From NCBI GenBank assembly GCA_965533275.1, contig CBESWG010000009.1, forward strand, positions 1 through 64,000: a DNA stretch of 64,000 nucleotides. The letters are read 5' to 3'. Of this stretch, positions 32,063 to 41,045 are shown piece after piece. Position numbers and translations under genes: made by a program. Source of the DNA: JAUXEH01 sp965533275 (GTDB lineage: Bacteria > Acidobacteriota > Aminicenantia > Aminicenantales > Aminicenantaceae). Position 1 is the stretch's first letter, and each line of letters opens with the position of its first letter. The notes under the pieces were generated by a model that worked only from the letters and a program-made list of their open reading frames with translations, made no database searches and was not told where the DNA came from.

Positions 32063-33529
32063 CTACTCGAGGCGGTAGTTTGGGGCCTCTTTGGTGATCA
32101 CAACATCATGAACATGGCCTTCCCGGAATCCCGAAGCCGTCACCTTGATGAAGCGGGCCTTCTCGCGCAGCTCGTCGATGGTGGCGCAGCCGGCATATCC
32201 CATCCCGGCCTTCAGTCCGCCCACCATCATCTGGATGATACGGCTCACCGGCCCTTTGTGGGGGACGCGTCCTTCGATGCCTTCCGGTACGAGTTTTCCT
32301 TCAGCAGCCGTGGCTTCCTGGAAGTATCGGTCCCTGCCGCGGCCCTCACGCATGGCTTCCAGGGAGCCCATGCCCCTGTAGGTCTTGTAGGAGCGGCCCT
32401 GGTTGATGACCACTTCGCCGGGGGATTCGTCTGTGCCGGCGAGCAGGTTGCCAAGCATGACCGAATTGGCCCCGGCTGCCAGGGATTTTGTGATATCCCC
32501 GGAAAACTTGATGCCTCCATCGGCGATGAGAGGTATACCTTTCTCGACGGTTACCCTGGATACATCAGCAATGGCGGTGATCTGGGGGATGCCTGCTCCG
32601 GAGACGACGCGTGTCGTGCAAATGGAACCCGGTCCTACGCCTACCTTGACGGCGTCTGCTCCGCGCTCGATCAGGTCCAAGGCTGCTTCGGCCGTGCCGA
32701 TATTCCCGGCCACCAGTTCCTGATCCGGAAATTCTTTCTTCAACATCTCGACCGTATCCAGGACCTTTTGGGAGTGACCGTGGGCATTGTCAACCACCAG
32801 GAGGTCAACCTTGGTGTCGATCAGGGCCTTGGCCCGCTCCAGGGTGTCTTCGCCCACACCCAACGCGGCTCCCACACGGAGGCGTCCAAATTCATCCTTG
32901 GCAGCCAGCGGGTAACGGATGCGTTTGAGGATGTCCTTGTAGGTGATCAATCCTTTGAGGAGAAATTCTTCATCGACCATCATCAGCTTTTCGATCTTGT
33001 GCTTGTGGAACAGCTTCTCCGCCTCCTCCAGGGAGGTCCCCAGGGGTACGGTCACCAGGTCCTTGGTCATCACTTCGCTGATGCTCAGGTTAAGGCGGGT
33101 CTCGAAGCGGATGTCCCGGTTGGTGAGGATCCCCTGCAGCTTGTTGTCCTCATCCGTGATGGGCAGTCCGGAGATGCCGAATTTCTGCATGATGTCCTTG
33201 GCTTCGAAGATCTTGTTGTGGGGGCGCATGGCGATGGGGTCCACGATCATCCCGCTTTCAAAACGTTTGACCTTGTCCACCTCCTCGGCCTGCTGGGCGA
33301 CGGGCATGTTCCGGTGGACGATCCCTATCCCCCCCTGTTGGGCGAGCGCGATGGCCATGGGGGATTCCGTTACGGTGTCCATGGCCGAGGAGAGAACAGG
33401 GATGAAGAGAGAAATATTGCGGCTGAGCCGTGTGGCGACGTCCGCATCCGCAGGCACAACGCTGGAATGGGCCGGCAGGATGAGGACATCGTCGAATGTA
33501 AGCCCCTCTTTGATCTTGTCTTCCAGCAT
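32063..33529 (-). CDS. guaB: Inosine-5'-monophosphate dehydrogenase
   Basis: A 488-residue IMPDH, which oxidises IMP to XMP in GTP synthesis. The TIM-barrel core surrounds two CBS domains (about 95-210). The catalytic cysteine loop is GVGPGSICTTRVVSGAG, the flap and active-site region carry GSLEAM and YAGCATI. The N-terminus LTFDDVLILPAHSSVVP is canonical. It stands 31 bases downstream of secA's stop on the same strand, but without obvious functional linkage. Full length is intact. Confidence 0.97.
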   Translation of the reverse strand: MLEDKIKEGLTFDDVLILPAHSSVVPADADVATRLSRNISLFIPVLSSAMDTVTESPMAIALAQQGGIGIVHRNMPVAQQAEEVDKVKRFESGMIVDPIAMRPHNKIFEAKDIMQKFGISGLPITDEDNKLQGILTNRDIRFETRLNLSISEVMTKDLVTVPLGTSLEEAEKLFHKHKIEKLMMVDEEFLLKGLITYKDILKRIRYPLAAKDEFGRLRVGAALGVGEDTLERAKALIDTKVDLLVVDNAHGHSQKVLDTVEMLKKEFPDQELVAGNIGTAEAALDLIERGADAVKVGVGPGSICTTRVVSGAGIPQITAIADVSRVTVEKGIPLIADGGIKFSGDITKSLAAGANSVMLGNLLAGTDESPGEVVINQGRSYKTYRGMGSLEAMREGRGRDRYFQEATAAEGKLVPEGIEGRVPHKGPVSRIIQMMVGGLKAGMGYAGCATIDELREKARFIKVTASGFREGHVHDVVITKEAPNYRLE

Positions 33530-33560
33530 TCGGATCTCTCCTTATCAAAATAATGAAAAG

Positions 33561-36176
33561 TTATTTTTTCTTTTTCTTTTTTCTCTTTTTCGGGATGACG
33601 GACCGGGCCTGTTTGGACCGGGGAGCTGGCGCCTGCTGCGGCCTCTCACCGTAGGTCAGGGGCCGCTCCCTGCGCACAGGCATGCTCTCCTCGACAGCCG
33701 GCTGCAGGAAGTAAAGAAAGCGGATGGTCTCCTCTTCTATCCGGTCCATCATGGCCTGATACATCTCGAAGCTCTCTTTTTTATACTCGACCAGAGGATC
33801 TCGCTGCCCGTATCCTCTCAGGCCGATGCCTTCTTTGAGATAATCCATGCCCAGGAGGTGGTCCTTCCACTGAGTGTCGATGACCTGAAGCATGATCACG
33901 CGCTCGAATTCCCGCATGGTGGCAGGGCCCAGGAGCTTCTCTTTTTCCTCGTAGTGCTGGCTCAACTGCGCGAGCACCCTCTCCTTGAGCTCCGCATAGT
34001 TGACCGTCTCCCAATCCAGACCCAATCCCTCGGGGTCCTGGCCGAACTGAGCGGTGTAGGTCTTTTTAAAGCCCTCCACATCCCATTCATCGGGGGAGAC
34101 TTCCTGGTCGGTATAGTTTTCCATGATCCATTCCGCCAGGGTCGCCATCAGCTCCAGGATGTGGCCCCGCTTGTCCTTTCCTTCCAGGATCTCCCGGCGT
34201 TGGGAATAAACGGATGTGCGCTGCTTGTTCATCACATCGTCGTATTCCAGCAGGTGTTTCCGGATGGAGAAGTTCTGGCCCTCGACCTGTTTCTGGGCCC
34301 GTTCGATGGCACGGCTCACCATCGAGTGCTCGATGGGGACTCCTTCTTCCATGCCGACCCGTGACATCAATCCGGAAATGCGCTCGCTGCCGAAGATGCG
34401 CATCAGGTCGTCCTCGAGGCTTAGGTAGAAGCGGGACGATCCGGGATCGCCCTGCCGGCCCGCCCTCCCGCGCAGCTGGTTGTCTATGCGGCGGGCTTCG
34501 TGGCGTTCTGTGCCGATGATATGCAGGCCTCCCATCTCGATGACGCGATTGTGATCCGTCTCTGTGACGGCCTTGGCCTTTGCCAGATCCTTCTCCCATT
34601 CGTCTTCTGGAGGGTCCAGGGGATCGAATCCCCGCTTGCTCAGCGTTTCCTGGGCCATGGCCTCAGGATTGCCGCCCAGCAGGATGTCCACGCCGCGTCC
34701 GGCCATGTTGGTGGCAATGGTGACGGCTCCGATGCCGCCTGCCTGGGAGATGATCTTCGCTTCCTGCTCGTGATATTTTGCGTTAAGCACGTTGTGCTTG
34801 ACCCCCGCCTTGCGCAGGAGCCGGCTGAGGTGCTCGGAGTTCTCGATGGAGACGGTCCCGACCAGGACAGGGCGTCCCCCTTCCTGGCTTTCCTGGATCT
34901 CATTGACTACGGCACTCCATTTTTCTCCGGCCGAGCGGTAGATCTGGTCGTCGTGTTCGAGCCGGATCAGGGGACGGTTGGTGGGGATCTCTACGACCTC
35001 CAGCTTGTAAATGGAGTCGAATTCCGCGGCCTCTGTGAGCGCTGTCCCGGTCATGCCCGAGAGCTTATCGTACATGCGGAAGAAGTTCTGGAACGTGATG
35101 GATGCCAGGGTTTGGTACTCGGACTCGATCCTCACCTTTTCTTTGGCTTCCAGGGCCTGGTGCAGGCCGTCGCTGTACCGCCGGCCGGGCATCAGCCGCC
35201 CGGTGAATTCGTCGACGATGAGGACCTTGCCTTCCTTCACCATGTAGTCCACATCCCGCCTGAACATCTGGTGCGCCTTCAAGGCTTGGTTCACGGCATG
35301 GATGAGATCCATATTCTTGAGATCATACAGGTTTGAGATCTGCAGGATCTTCTCCGATTCCGCCACCCCTTCTTCGTTCAGTGCAACGGTACGGCTTTTC
35401 TCGTCGACGATGAAGTGAGTTTCTTTCTTTAGCTTGCGGACCAGCGTGTCCACCTTGTAGTAGATGGCCGTGGATTCCTCGGTGGGGCCGGAGATGATGA
35501 GAGGGGTTCTGGCTTCGTCGACCAGGATGCTGTCAACCTCGTCGACGATGGCGTAGTTGTGTTTGGGCTGGACCAGGTCGGGCAGCCGGAACTTCATGTT
35601 GTCCCGCAGGTAGTCGAATCCGAACTCGTTGTTGGTGCCGTAGGTGACGTCGGCGCCGTAGGCGGCCTGGCGTTCCTGGTCGTTCATCTCATGCTGGATG
35701 GTGCCCACAGTCATGCCCAGGTGCTGGAAGACGGGATCCATCCACTCCGTGTCGCGTTTGGCCAGGTAGTCGTTGACCGTGACGATGTGGACGCCGTCAC
35801 CCTGAAGGGCATTCAGGTAGGCGGGGAGCGTGGCGACCAGGGTCTTTCCCTCACCGGTCTTCATCTCGGCGATCTTGCCCTGGTGCAGCACGATGCCGCC
35901 GATGAGCTGGACGTCGAAGTGCCGCATCTGCACGTGGCGCCAGCCCGCCTCCCTCACCACCGCGAATGTCTCGGCGAGGATGTCTTCGAGGCTGGCCCCC
36001 TGAGCAAGCTTCTGTTTGAACTCGGCGGTCTTGCCCCGCAGCTGTTCGTCGCTCAGTTTTTGTATACCGGGCTCCAGGTCGTTGATGGCGACCACCTGGG
36101 GTTGGAGCCGCTTCATGTCGCGCTCGGTCTGGGTCCCGAAAACCTTGCTGGCCAGCTTGTTAAGCATTTGATTCAT
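33561..36176 (-). CDS. secA: Preprotein translocase ATPase SecA
   Basis: An 871-residue SecA with all core domains: Walker A MKTGEGKTLVATLPAYLNA, DEVDSILVDEARTPLIISG, the preprotein-binding and helical scaffold regions, and the C-terminal motor DExx motifs TNMAGRGVDI and RAGRQGDPGSSRFYLSLED. It pushes proteins through SecYEG using ATP. Unlike many SecA proteins it ends in a lysine-rich tail (PKKRKKKKKK) and has no CxCx8C[HC] zinc motif, which usually binds SecB. The start at 36176 is chosen at the MNQMLNKL codon; an upstream start is possible and no strong ribosome site is visible. It is divergent from feoA. Confidence 0.97.
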   Translation of the reverse strand: MNQMLNKLASKVFGTQTERDMKRLQPQVVAINDLEPGIQKLSDEQLRGKTAEFKQKLAQGASLEDILAETFAVVREAGWRHVQMRHFDVQLIGGIVLHQGKIAEMKTGEGKTLVATLPAYLNALQGDGVHIVTVNDYLAKRDTEWMDPVFQHLGMTVGTIQHEMNDQERQAAYGADVTYGTNNEFGFDYLRDNMKFRLPDLVQPKHNYAIVDEVDSILVDEARTPLIISGPTEESTAIYYKVDTLVRKLKKETHFIVDEKSRTVALNEEGVAESEKILQISNLYDLKNMDLIHAVNQALKAHQMFRRDVDYMVKEGKVLIVDEFTGRLMPGRRYSDGLHQALEAKEKVRIESEYQTLASITFQNFFRMYDKLSGMTGTALTEAAEFDSIYKLEVVEIPTNRPLIRLEHDDQIYRSAGEKWSAVVNEIQESQEGGRPVLVGTVSIENSEHLSRLLRKAGVKHNVLNAKYHEQEAKIISQAGGIGAVTIATNMAGRGVDILLGGNPEAMAQETLSKRGFDPLDPPEDEWEKDLAKAKAVTETDHNRVIEMGGLHIIGTERHEARRIDNQLRGRAGRQGDPGSSRFYLSLEDDLMRIFGSERISGLMSRVGMEEGVPIEHSMVSRAIERAQKQVEGQNFSIRKHLLEYDDVMNKQRTSVYSQRREILEGKDKRGHILELMATLAEWIMENYTDQEVSPDEWDVEGFKKTYTAQFGQDPEGLGLDWETVNYAELKERVLAQLSQHYEEKEKLLGPATMREFERVIMLQVIDTQWKDHLLGMDYLKEGIGLRGYGQRDPLVEYKKESFEMYQAMMDRIEEETIRFLYFLQPAVEESMPVRRERPLTYGERPQQAPAPRSKQARSVIPKKRKKKKKK

Positions 36177-36334
36177 TTTTGCAGAACTGCTCCCCCTTGT
36201 CAACGAGAGGAACCGTGTCCTCGATCCTGTTCCAGGGTGGATTGGAACACAGGGGGGAGGTCGGCTGCTTGCATTTTGAGGGGGTTTTCTTTATTATCGT
36301 GGGTTGTTTTTTGAGAAAAAGGACTCATTATATT

Positions 36335-36577
36335 ATGATAGACCTGTTGAGCGCTCCCCAGGATGCCACCCTCCGGATCAAGGAGATCGAGGGCGGGCAT
36401 GGTGTGCGCCGCCGCCTGATGGCTCTCGGGCTGCACAAGAACGACCTTGTGGAGCTGGATTCCAAGAGCATCCTGGGCGGCCCCATTGTGATCCGCAACC
36501 TGTCCACGGACACTTCCGTGGCATTGGGGAGGGGGATCGCACGGAACATTTTGGTTGAAGTCGTTGACAAAGAATAA
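36335..36577 (+). CDS. feoA: Ferrous iron transport protein A
   Basis: An 80-residue SH3-like FeoA with the pattern LRIKEIEGGHGVRRRLMALGL and GGPIVIRNLSTDTSVALGRGIARNI. It works with FeoB in ferrous iron uptake. The ATG at 36335 has an AAGGA site about 12 bases upstream, a rather long spacing. Its 3' end overlaps the FeoB start by 23 bases. Ferrous iron uptake fits an anoxic habitat. Confidence 0.92.
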   Translation: MIDLLSAPQDATLRIKEIEGGHGVRRRLMALGLHKNDLVELDSKSILGGPIVIRNLSTDTSVALGRGIARNILVEVVDKE

Positions 36578-38507
36578 CGAATGCCCGGACGTGGTTTTCG
36601 TCGGGCAGCCAAACAGCGGGAAAAGCACCCTTTTTAATTACCTGGCCGGATTCAAGGCCGAGACCTCCGATCTTCCCGGTACCACTGTCAAACACAGCCA
36701 CAGCAAGGTCAATGTTATGGGGGACATCCTCAACATCATCGACCTTCCCGGCACCTATACGCTGAATCCCTCGGACGATGCAGAGAAGGTTGCCCTGACG
36801 CATCTGTTTCAGGAAACCCCAGACCTGATCATCAACGTGGTGGACGCCTCCATCCTGGGCCGCAGCCTGGAGATGACCCTTGAACTCCTCGAGCTTGAAT
36901 ATCCCATGGTTGTGGCTTTGAACATGATGGACCTTGCCGAGAAAAAGGGCATGGACATCGATGTCGCCAAGCTGGCGGAACGGCTGGGCGTCCCGGTGGT
37001 CTCCACCACCGCGCTGCACGGCCGCGGCATAAAGGAACTCCTGGATGCCGCCCAGAAAGTATTGAGGGGGGAGAGGAAACCACCGGCCCGGATCCCCTGG
37101 GCTCGGGATGTGGAGGAAAGGATCGCTGAGGTTGAGGCGGCCCTTCCCGAAGACTTCCATGTTGTAGCCAATACGAGGTTCACGGCGGTCAAGACCCTCG
37201 AGATCGAGAAGCAGTTCTTCCACAGCATGTTGGAGGAGATCAACCCGGGATTCAAACAGATCATCGACAGGTCCCGGGGGGAGCTGGAGGCCGCGCACAG
37301 CGCACCCGCCTATGAGATCATCGCCGCAGAACGGCACCACCTGGCGCTCAAACTGTTCGAAGAGACCTGTACGGTCACCCGGGGCGCACGCCTCAGTTGG
37401 ACCGAACGCGTGGATTCCGTCATCATGCATCCCATCTTCGGCTATGTCGTCCTGCTCCTGGTCTTCCTGGGATTTTTCTTCGTGATCTTCAAAGTCGCCA
37501 CTCCCATCGAAGAGTTCTTACTCGGGCCTATGGACAGCCTGCGTGCCTCGCTGCCATCCATGCTGGGAGACGGTCTGCTGTTTTATCTGGTGGATGGGCT
37601 CCTGCAGGGAGTCGGAGGTGGGCTCGCCATCGTGCTCCCGTATTTCCTCCCGCTGCTGTTCCTGATGGGCCTACTGGAGGACATCCGGTATCTTGCCAGG
37701 GCCGGCTTCCTGATGGACACCTTCATGCACAAGATCGGCCTGCACGGGAAGTCCGTGTCTGCCTTCATCCTGGGATTCGGCTGCAATGTCCCGGCTGTCG
37801 TGGCTACCCGGACCCTGGAGTCCAGACGCGACCGCGTGATCACATCCCTGCTCATCCCCTTCATCCCCTGTTCAGCCCGGACCATGATCATCCTGGCACT
37901 GGTGGCTTTCTATATGGGACCGGTTTGGGCGCTGGGATTTTACATATTCAACATGTTCGTGGTGGGAGTCTTGGGAAGGCTCATGTCCTGGGTCTACAAG
38001 TACCCCTCCCCGGGTCTGATCCTGGAGATTCCTGCTCTCAAAGCCCCCTCGATTCCCAACATCCTTCGCCGCACCTTCTTCCAGTTCCGTTCCTTTGTCC
38101 AGTTCGCCTGGCCGATCCTGATCATCGGGAGCATGGTCCTGGCCGTGCTCCAGTTCCTCGAATTCGATCACATCGTTAATCTGGTGCTCTCTCCCATCGT
38201 CGAAGGAGTCCTCGGACTGCCCAGGGACCTGGGAGTCACCCTGATATTCGGCTTCCTGCGCAAGGAACTGTCCCTGATCATGATGCTCCAGGCGCTGGGT
38301 GTTTCTTATCAGGATCTGATGTCCATCATCTCCCGAGAACAGCTGATGGTATTCGTGGTCTTCATGAACTTTTTCGTCCCCTGCCTCTCCACCGTGGCCA
38401 TCCTCTGGAAGGAGATCGGCCGGAGGGAAGCCCTGATCTCGGTCGCCCTCAACACTACTGTCGCTCTCCTGCTCGCATCCCTCGTCCGTCTCTTCCTCAG
38501 GTTCTGA
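36555..38507 (+). CDS. feoB: Ferrous iron transporter FeoB
   Basis: A 650-residue FeoB. The N-terminal G domain has the P-loop GQPNSGKSTLFN (about residues 17-28), the G2/G3 region DLPGTTVKHS and DLPGTYTLN, and G4-like NMMDLAEKKG. The C-terminal transmembrane part (about 300-650) includes the two Gate motifs, with FGCNVPAVVATRTLESRRDR and RFMISSL-like SLLIPFIPCSARTMI. The start is a non-ATG codon: TTG at 36555 or 36564, since no in-frame ATG precedes the G domain. No FeoC is encoded. HAD hydrolase gene follows after one base. Confidence 0.95.
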   Translation: MKSLTKNNECPDVVFVGQPNSGKSTLFNYLAGFKAETSDLPGTTVKHSHSKVNVMGDILNIIDLPGTYTLNPSDDAEKVALTHLFQETPDLIINVVDASILGRSLEMTLELLELEYPMVVALNMMDLAEKKGMDIDVAKLAERLGVPVVSTTALHGRGIKELLDAAQKVLRGERKPPARIPWARDVEERIAEVEAALPEDFHVVANTRFTAVKTLEIEKQFFHSMLEEINPGFKQIIDRSRGELEAAHSAPAYEIIAAERHHLALKLFEETCTVTRGARLSWTERVDSVIMHPIFGYVVLLLVFLGFFFVIFKVATPIEEFLLGPMDSLRASLPSMLGDGLLFYLVDGLLQGVGGGLAIVLPYFLPLLFLMGLLEDIRYLARAGFLMDTFMHKIGLHGKSVSAFILGFGCNVPAVVATRTLESRRDRVITSLLIPFIPCSARTMIILALVAFYMGPVWALGFYIFNMFVVGVLGRLMSWVYKYPSPGLILEIPALKAPSIPNILRRTFFQFRSFVQFAWPILIIGSMVLAVLQFLEFDHIVNLVLSPIVEGVLGLPRDLGVTLIFGFLRKELSLIMMLQALGVSYQDLMSIISREQLMVFVVFMNFFVPCLSTVAILWKEIGRREALISVALNTTVALLLASLVRLFLRF

Positions 38508-38508
38508 G

Positions 38509-39249
38509 ATGCTGAAAGCCGTATTCTTCGACCTTGACGATACACTCCTTATCAACAACATGGCTTCGTTCATTCCCGCATATTTTCAGCTCCTGACCTC
38601 AGCTTTCTCAGACAGGGTCCCGGCCGAGCGCTTATTCCTAGAGCTGACTCGCGGCATCGAGGCCATGGATGCCAATGACGGCCTCGGATCGAGCAATCAG
38701 GAGGCCTTCGAGTCGGTATTCTACCCGGCCTTGGGGCAGGAACCTGAGGACTTGAATCCCTTTTTCGAGCGCTTCTATGTCGAGGAGTTCCCCAAGCTGC
38801 GCCACATCACACGCCCCATGCCCGGCTCCAGAAGCGTCATGGAACAAGCTTTTGCCGGCGACCTACGTGTTGTCATCGCCACCAATCCGGTCTTTCCCCG
38901 CACGGCAGTGGAGCAGCGCCTGGATTGGGCCGGGATTTCTGTGCTCGATTTTCCCTATGCCCTGGTCACACACATCGAGAACATGCACTCCACCAAGGCG
39001 AAGCCGGCCTATTACCGGGAGATCCTGTCGGTCCTGGAGCTGGAACCCCAGCAGTGTCTGATGGTAGGAGACGACTGGCTTCGGGACATGGTTCCCGCAG
39101 CCCGGGTGGGCATTCCGGTTTTCTGGGTTACCGGTCCCGAGGGCAGCGATCCAGATGGGCCAAGAGCCGGAGGGAGCCAGGTGCCCGGGAGTCTCCTGAC
39201 CGGAAACGGTCCCCTCGAGGAGGTCCTGTCCGTTCTGCCTTCGATCTAG
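38509..39249 (+). CDS. HAD-superfamily hydrolase
   Basis: A 246-residue HAD phosphatase. Motif I is VFFDLDDTLLINN at residues 5-17 (catalytic Asp pair), the cap region is about residues 20-100, motif II/III include IATNPVFPRTAVEQRL, and motif IV is MVGDDWLRDMVPAARVGI. The substrate cannot be read. The start follows the feoB stop by one base, so it is co-transcribed with feoAB. Its stop overlaps the uvrC stop by 4 bases. Confidence 0.9.
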   Translation: MLKAVFFDLDDTLLINNMASFIPAYFQLLTSAFSDRVPAERLFLELTRGIEAMDANDGLGSSNQEAFESVFYPALGQEPEDLNPFFERFYVEEFPKLRHITRPMPGSRSVMEQAFAGDLRVVIATNPVFPRTAVEQRLDWAGISVLDFPYALVTHIENMHSTKAKPAYYREILSVLELEPQQCLMVGDDWLRDMVPAARVGIPVFWVTGPEGSDPDGPRAGGSQVPGSLLTGNGPLEEVLSVLPSI

Positions 39250-41030
39250 TCATCCAGCGCCTTTCTCAACGCATCTGCGGCACTCGAGCCAATGAGTGGA
39301 GCGAGCTCTTCCTGCGGGGCTTCTCGGATGGCGGGTATGCTCTTATACCTGGACAGAAGAAGTGACTTCCTTTTTGGCCCGATGCCGGGTATCCCGTCGA
39401 GCTGGGACGCAAAACTCTTCTTGGTCCTCCGCCTGCGGTGATAGGCGATAGCAAAGCGATGGGCCTCATCCCGGATATTTTGGAGGAGACGAAGGGAGGG
39501 AGAGGTGCGGTCCAGGCTCAAGCCCTGGGGAAACCGCCTGGAGAACATGATCTCCTCTCGTTTGGCTAGAGAAACCAGTGGAGTGGCGCCCAGTCCCAAC
39601 GACTCCAGGACGGTCCTGGCCGCATTAAACTGGCCCTTGCCGCCGTCGACCAGAACGAGGCTCGGGAAATCCTCACTGGACCGGGATATCTTGGAAAAGC
39701 GGCGGAGCAGCACCTCCTGGAGACTCGCCACATCGTTGGGGCCCGCCACGCTCCGGATCCTGTATTTCCGGTAGGACTGTTTGTCCGGGAGACCGTGGCG
39801 GAAGACAACCCGGGATCCTACGGATTCCTCGCCACCGGTGTTGGAGATATCATAGCCCTCGATTATATGGGGAGCGGCCTTGAGCCCCAGGAGGGACGCG
39901 AGCTCCTGGAGCGGGGAGTCGGGAACGGGGCGTTTTTTCAGGAGGAGCGCGGCGTTCCGGTCTGCGAGTTCCACCAATTTGCGGTTTTTGCCGCGCTGTG
40001 GGACCTTGATCTGCACACGCTGGCGGCGAAGCCCATGCAGGATATCCTCGCTCGGTTCACTGTCTGCAAGCGCAAAAGGAAGCATGATCATCCCCGGCAG
40101 GTCTTCTCCGTCACCATAGATGGATATGAGCTGTTCCTTCAAAAACATGGCACCGGTCAGCCCTTCGGGGAGGTCTCCGATCCGGCCCTCCGACCGTACG
40201 ACTTTTCCCCGCCGCATGAGGAAGGCATAGACGGCGGCACGGTTATCGAGGCTGGCGAAGCCGAAGATGTCCTTGTCTTCCTTCCTGGTCGAGATGAAGC
40301 GGGGCTTTTCTTTGATCTGTTCCAGCGTGAAGATCAAGTCGCGCCATTTCCCGGCCTGCTCGAATTCGAGGCGTTCCGAGGCCTTCTTCATGCGCCGCCT
40401 GGTGATCCGGAGCAGGTCGTCGACCTTGCCTTCCAGGAAGAGCAGGGCATTCTCGGACCGCTCCCGGTATTCCGTCTCAGTGATGAATCCAGTGCAGGGG
40501 GCAGTACAAAGCCCCAGATCATGCTGGAGGCAGGGCCTGGTTCGTGTGCTGGGGATGGCCTCCCGGCAGTCGCGGATGCCGAAGTAGCGATTGATGAGGA
40601 TGATGGTCTTGCGTGCATGGAGAGCCGGATTAAAGGGGCCGAAGTATCTGGCCCCGTCCGCTTCGACGCGGCGCGTCATGTAGATCCCCGGATACGCCTC
40701 CTGCACGGTCAGTTTCAAGTAGGGAAAACTCTTGTCGTCCTTGAGGCGCTCATTGAATTTGGGCTGGTACTGCTGGATGAAGTTGTTTTCCAGAAATGCC
40801 GCTTCGCGAGCAGAGTCTGTGATGATGTAGTCGATATCCAGGGCCTCGGCCAGGATATTGCGGACCTTGTGATCCGAAGTGGGCAGAAAGTAGCTGCGGA
40901 TCCTGTCCTGGAGGGAGCGGGCCTTCCCGATGTAGAGCACGCTTTTATCCGGGCCCAGAAAAAAATAGATGCCCGGTTTGTCGGGGAGGCTGCGGGCCTT
41001 GTCTTTGAGGCTCGAATCCCGGCTACCCAT
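39246..41030 (-). CDS. uvrC: Excinuclease ABC subunit C
   Basis: A 594-residue UvrC, which makes both incisions in nucleotide excision repair. The N-terminal GIY-YIG nuclease begins GIYFFLGPDKSVLYIGKARSLQDR, with catalytic residues Y, K, R and E retained. A UVR domain (WRDLIFTLEQIKEKP region), the RNase-H-like nuclease with DGGKGQFNAARTVL, and a C-terminal helix-hairpin-helix pair (GIPGIGPKRKSLLLSRY, APLIGSSAADALRKAL) follow. It lies 15 bases after the uvrB stop in the same direction. Both are full length. Confidence 0.97.
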   Translation of the reverse strand: MGSRDSSLKDKARSLPDKPGIYFFLGPDKSVLYIGKARSLQDRIRSYFLPTSDHKVRNILAEALDIDYIITDSAREAAFLENNFIQQYQPKFNERLKDDKSFPYLKLTVQEAYPGIYMTRRVEADGARYFGPFNPALHARKTIILINRYFGIRDCREAIPSTRTRPCLQHDLGLCTAPCTGFITETEYRERSENALLFLEGKVDDLLRITRRRMKKASERLEFEQAGKWRDLIFTLEQIKEKPRFISTRKEDKDIFGFASLDNRAAVYAFLMRRGKVVRSEGRIGDLPEGLTGAMFLKEQLISIYGDGEDLPGMIMLPFALADSEPSEDILHGLRRQRVQIKVPQRGKNRKLVELADRNAALLLKKRPVPDSPLQELASLLGLKAAPHIIEGYDISNTGGEESVGSRVVFRHGLPDKQSYRKYRIRSVAGPNDVASLQEVLLRRFSKISRSSEDFPSLVLVDGGKGQFNAARTVLESLGLGATPLVSLAKREEIMFSRRFPQGLSLDRTSPSLRLLQNIRDEAHRFAIAYHRRRRTKKSFASQLDGIPGIGPKRKSLLLSRYKSIPAIREAPQEELAPLIGSSAADALRKALDD

Positions 41031-41045
41031 ACGCTTGCCCCGTCC

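Noticed and set aside
32108..33553. A long plus-strand frame opposite guaB, and similar ones opposite uvrC (39795-41465) and the DUF3014/lipoprotein genes (3039-4304)
   Set aside because: guaB, uvrC and the other genes are full length with clear motifs; the antisense frames show low-complexity, motif-free translations.
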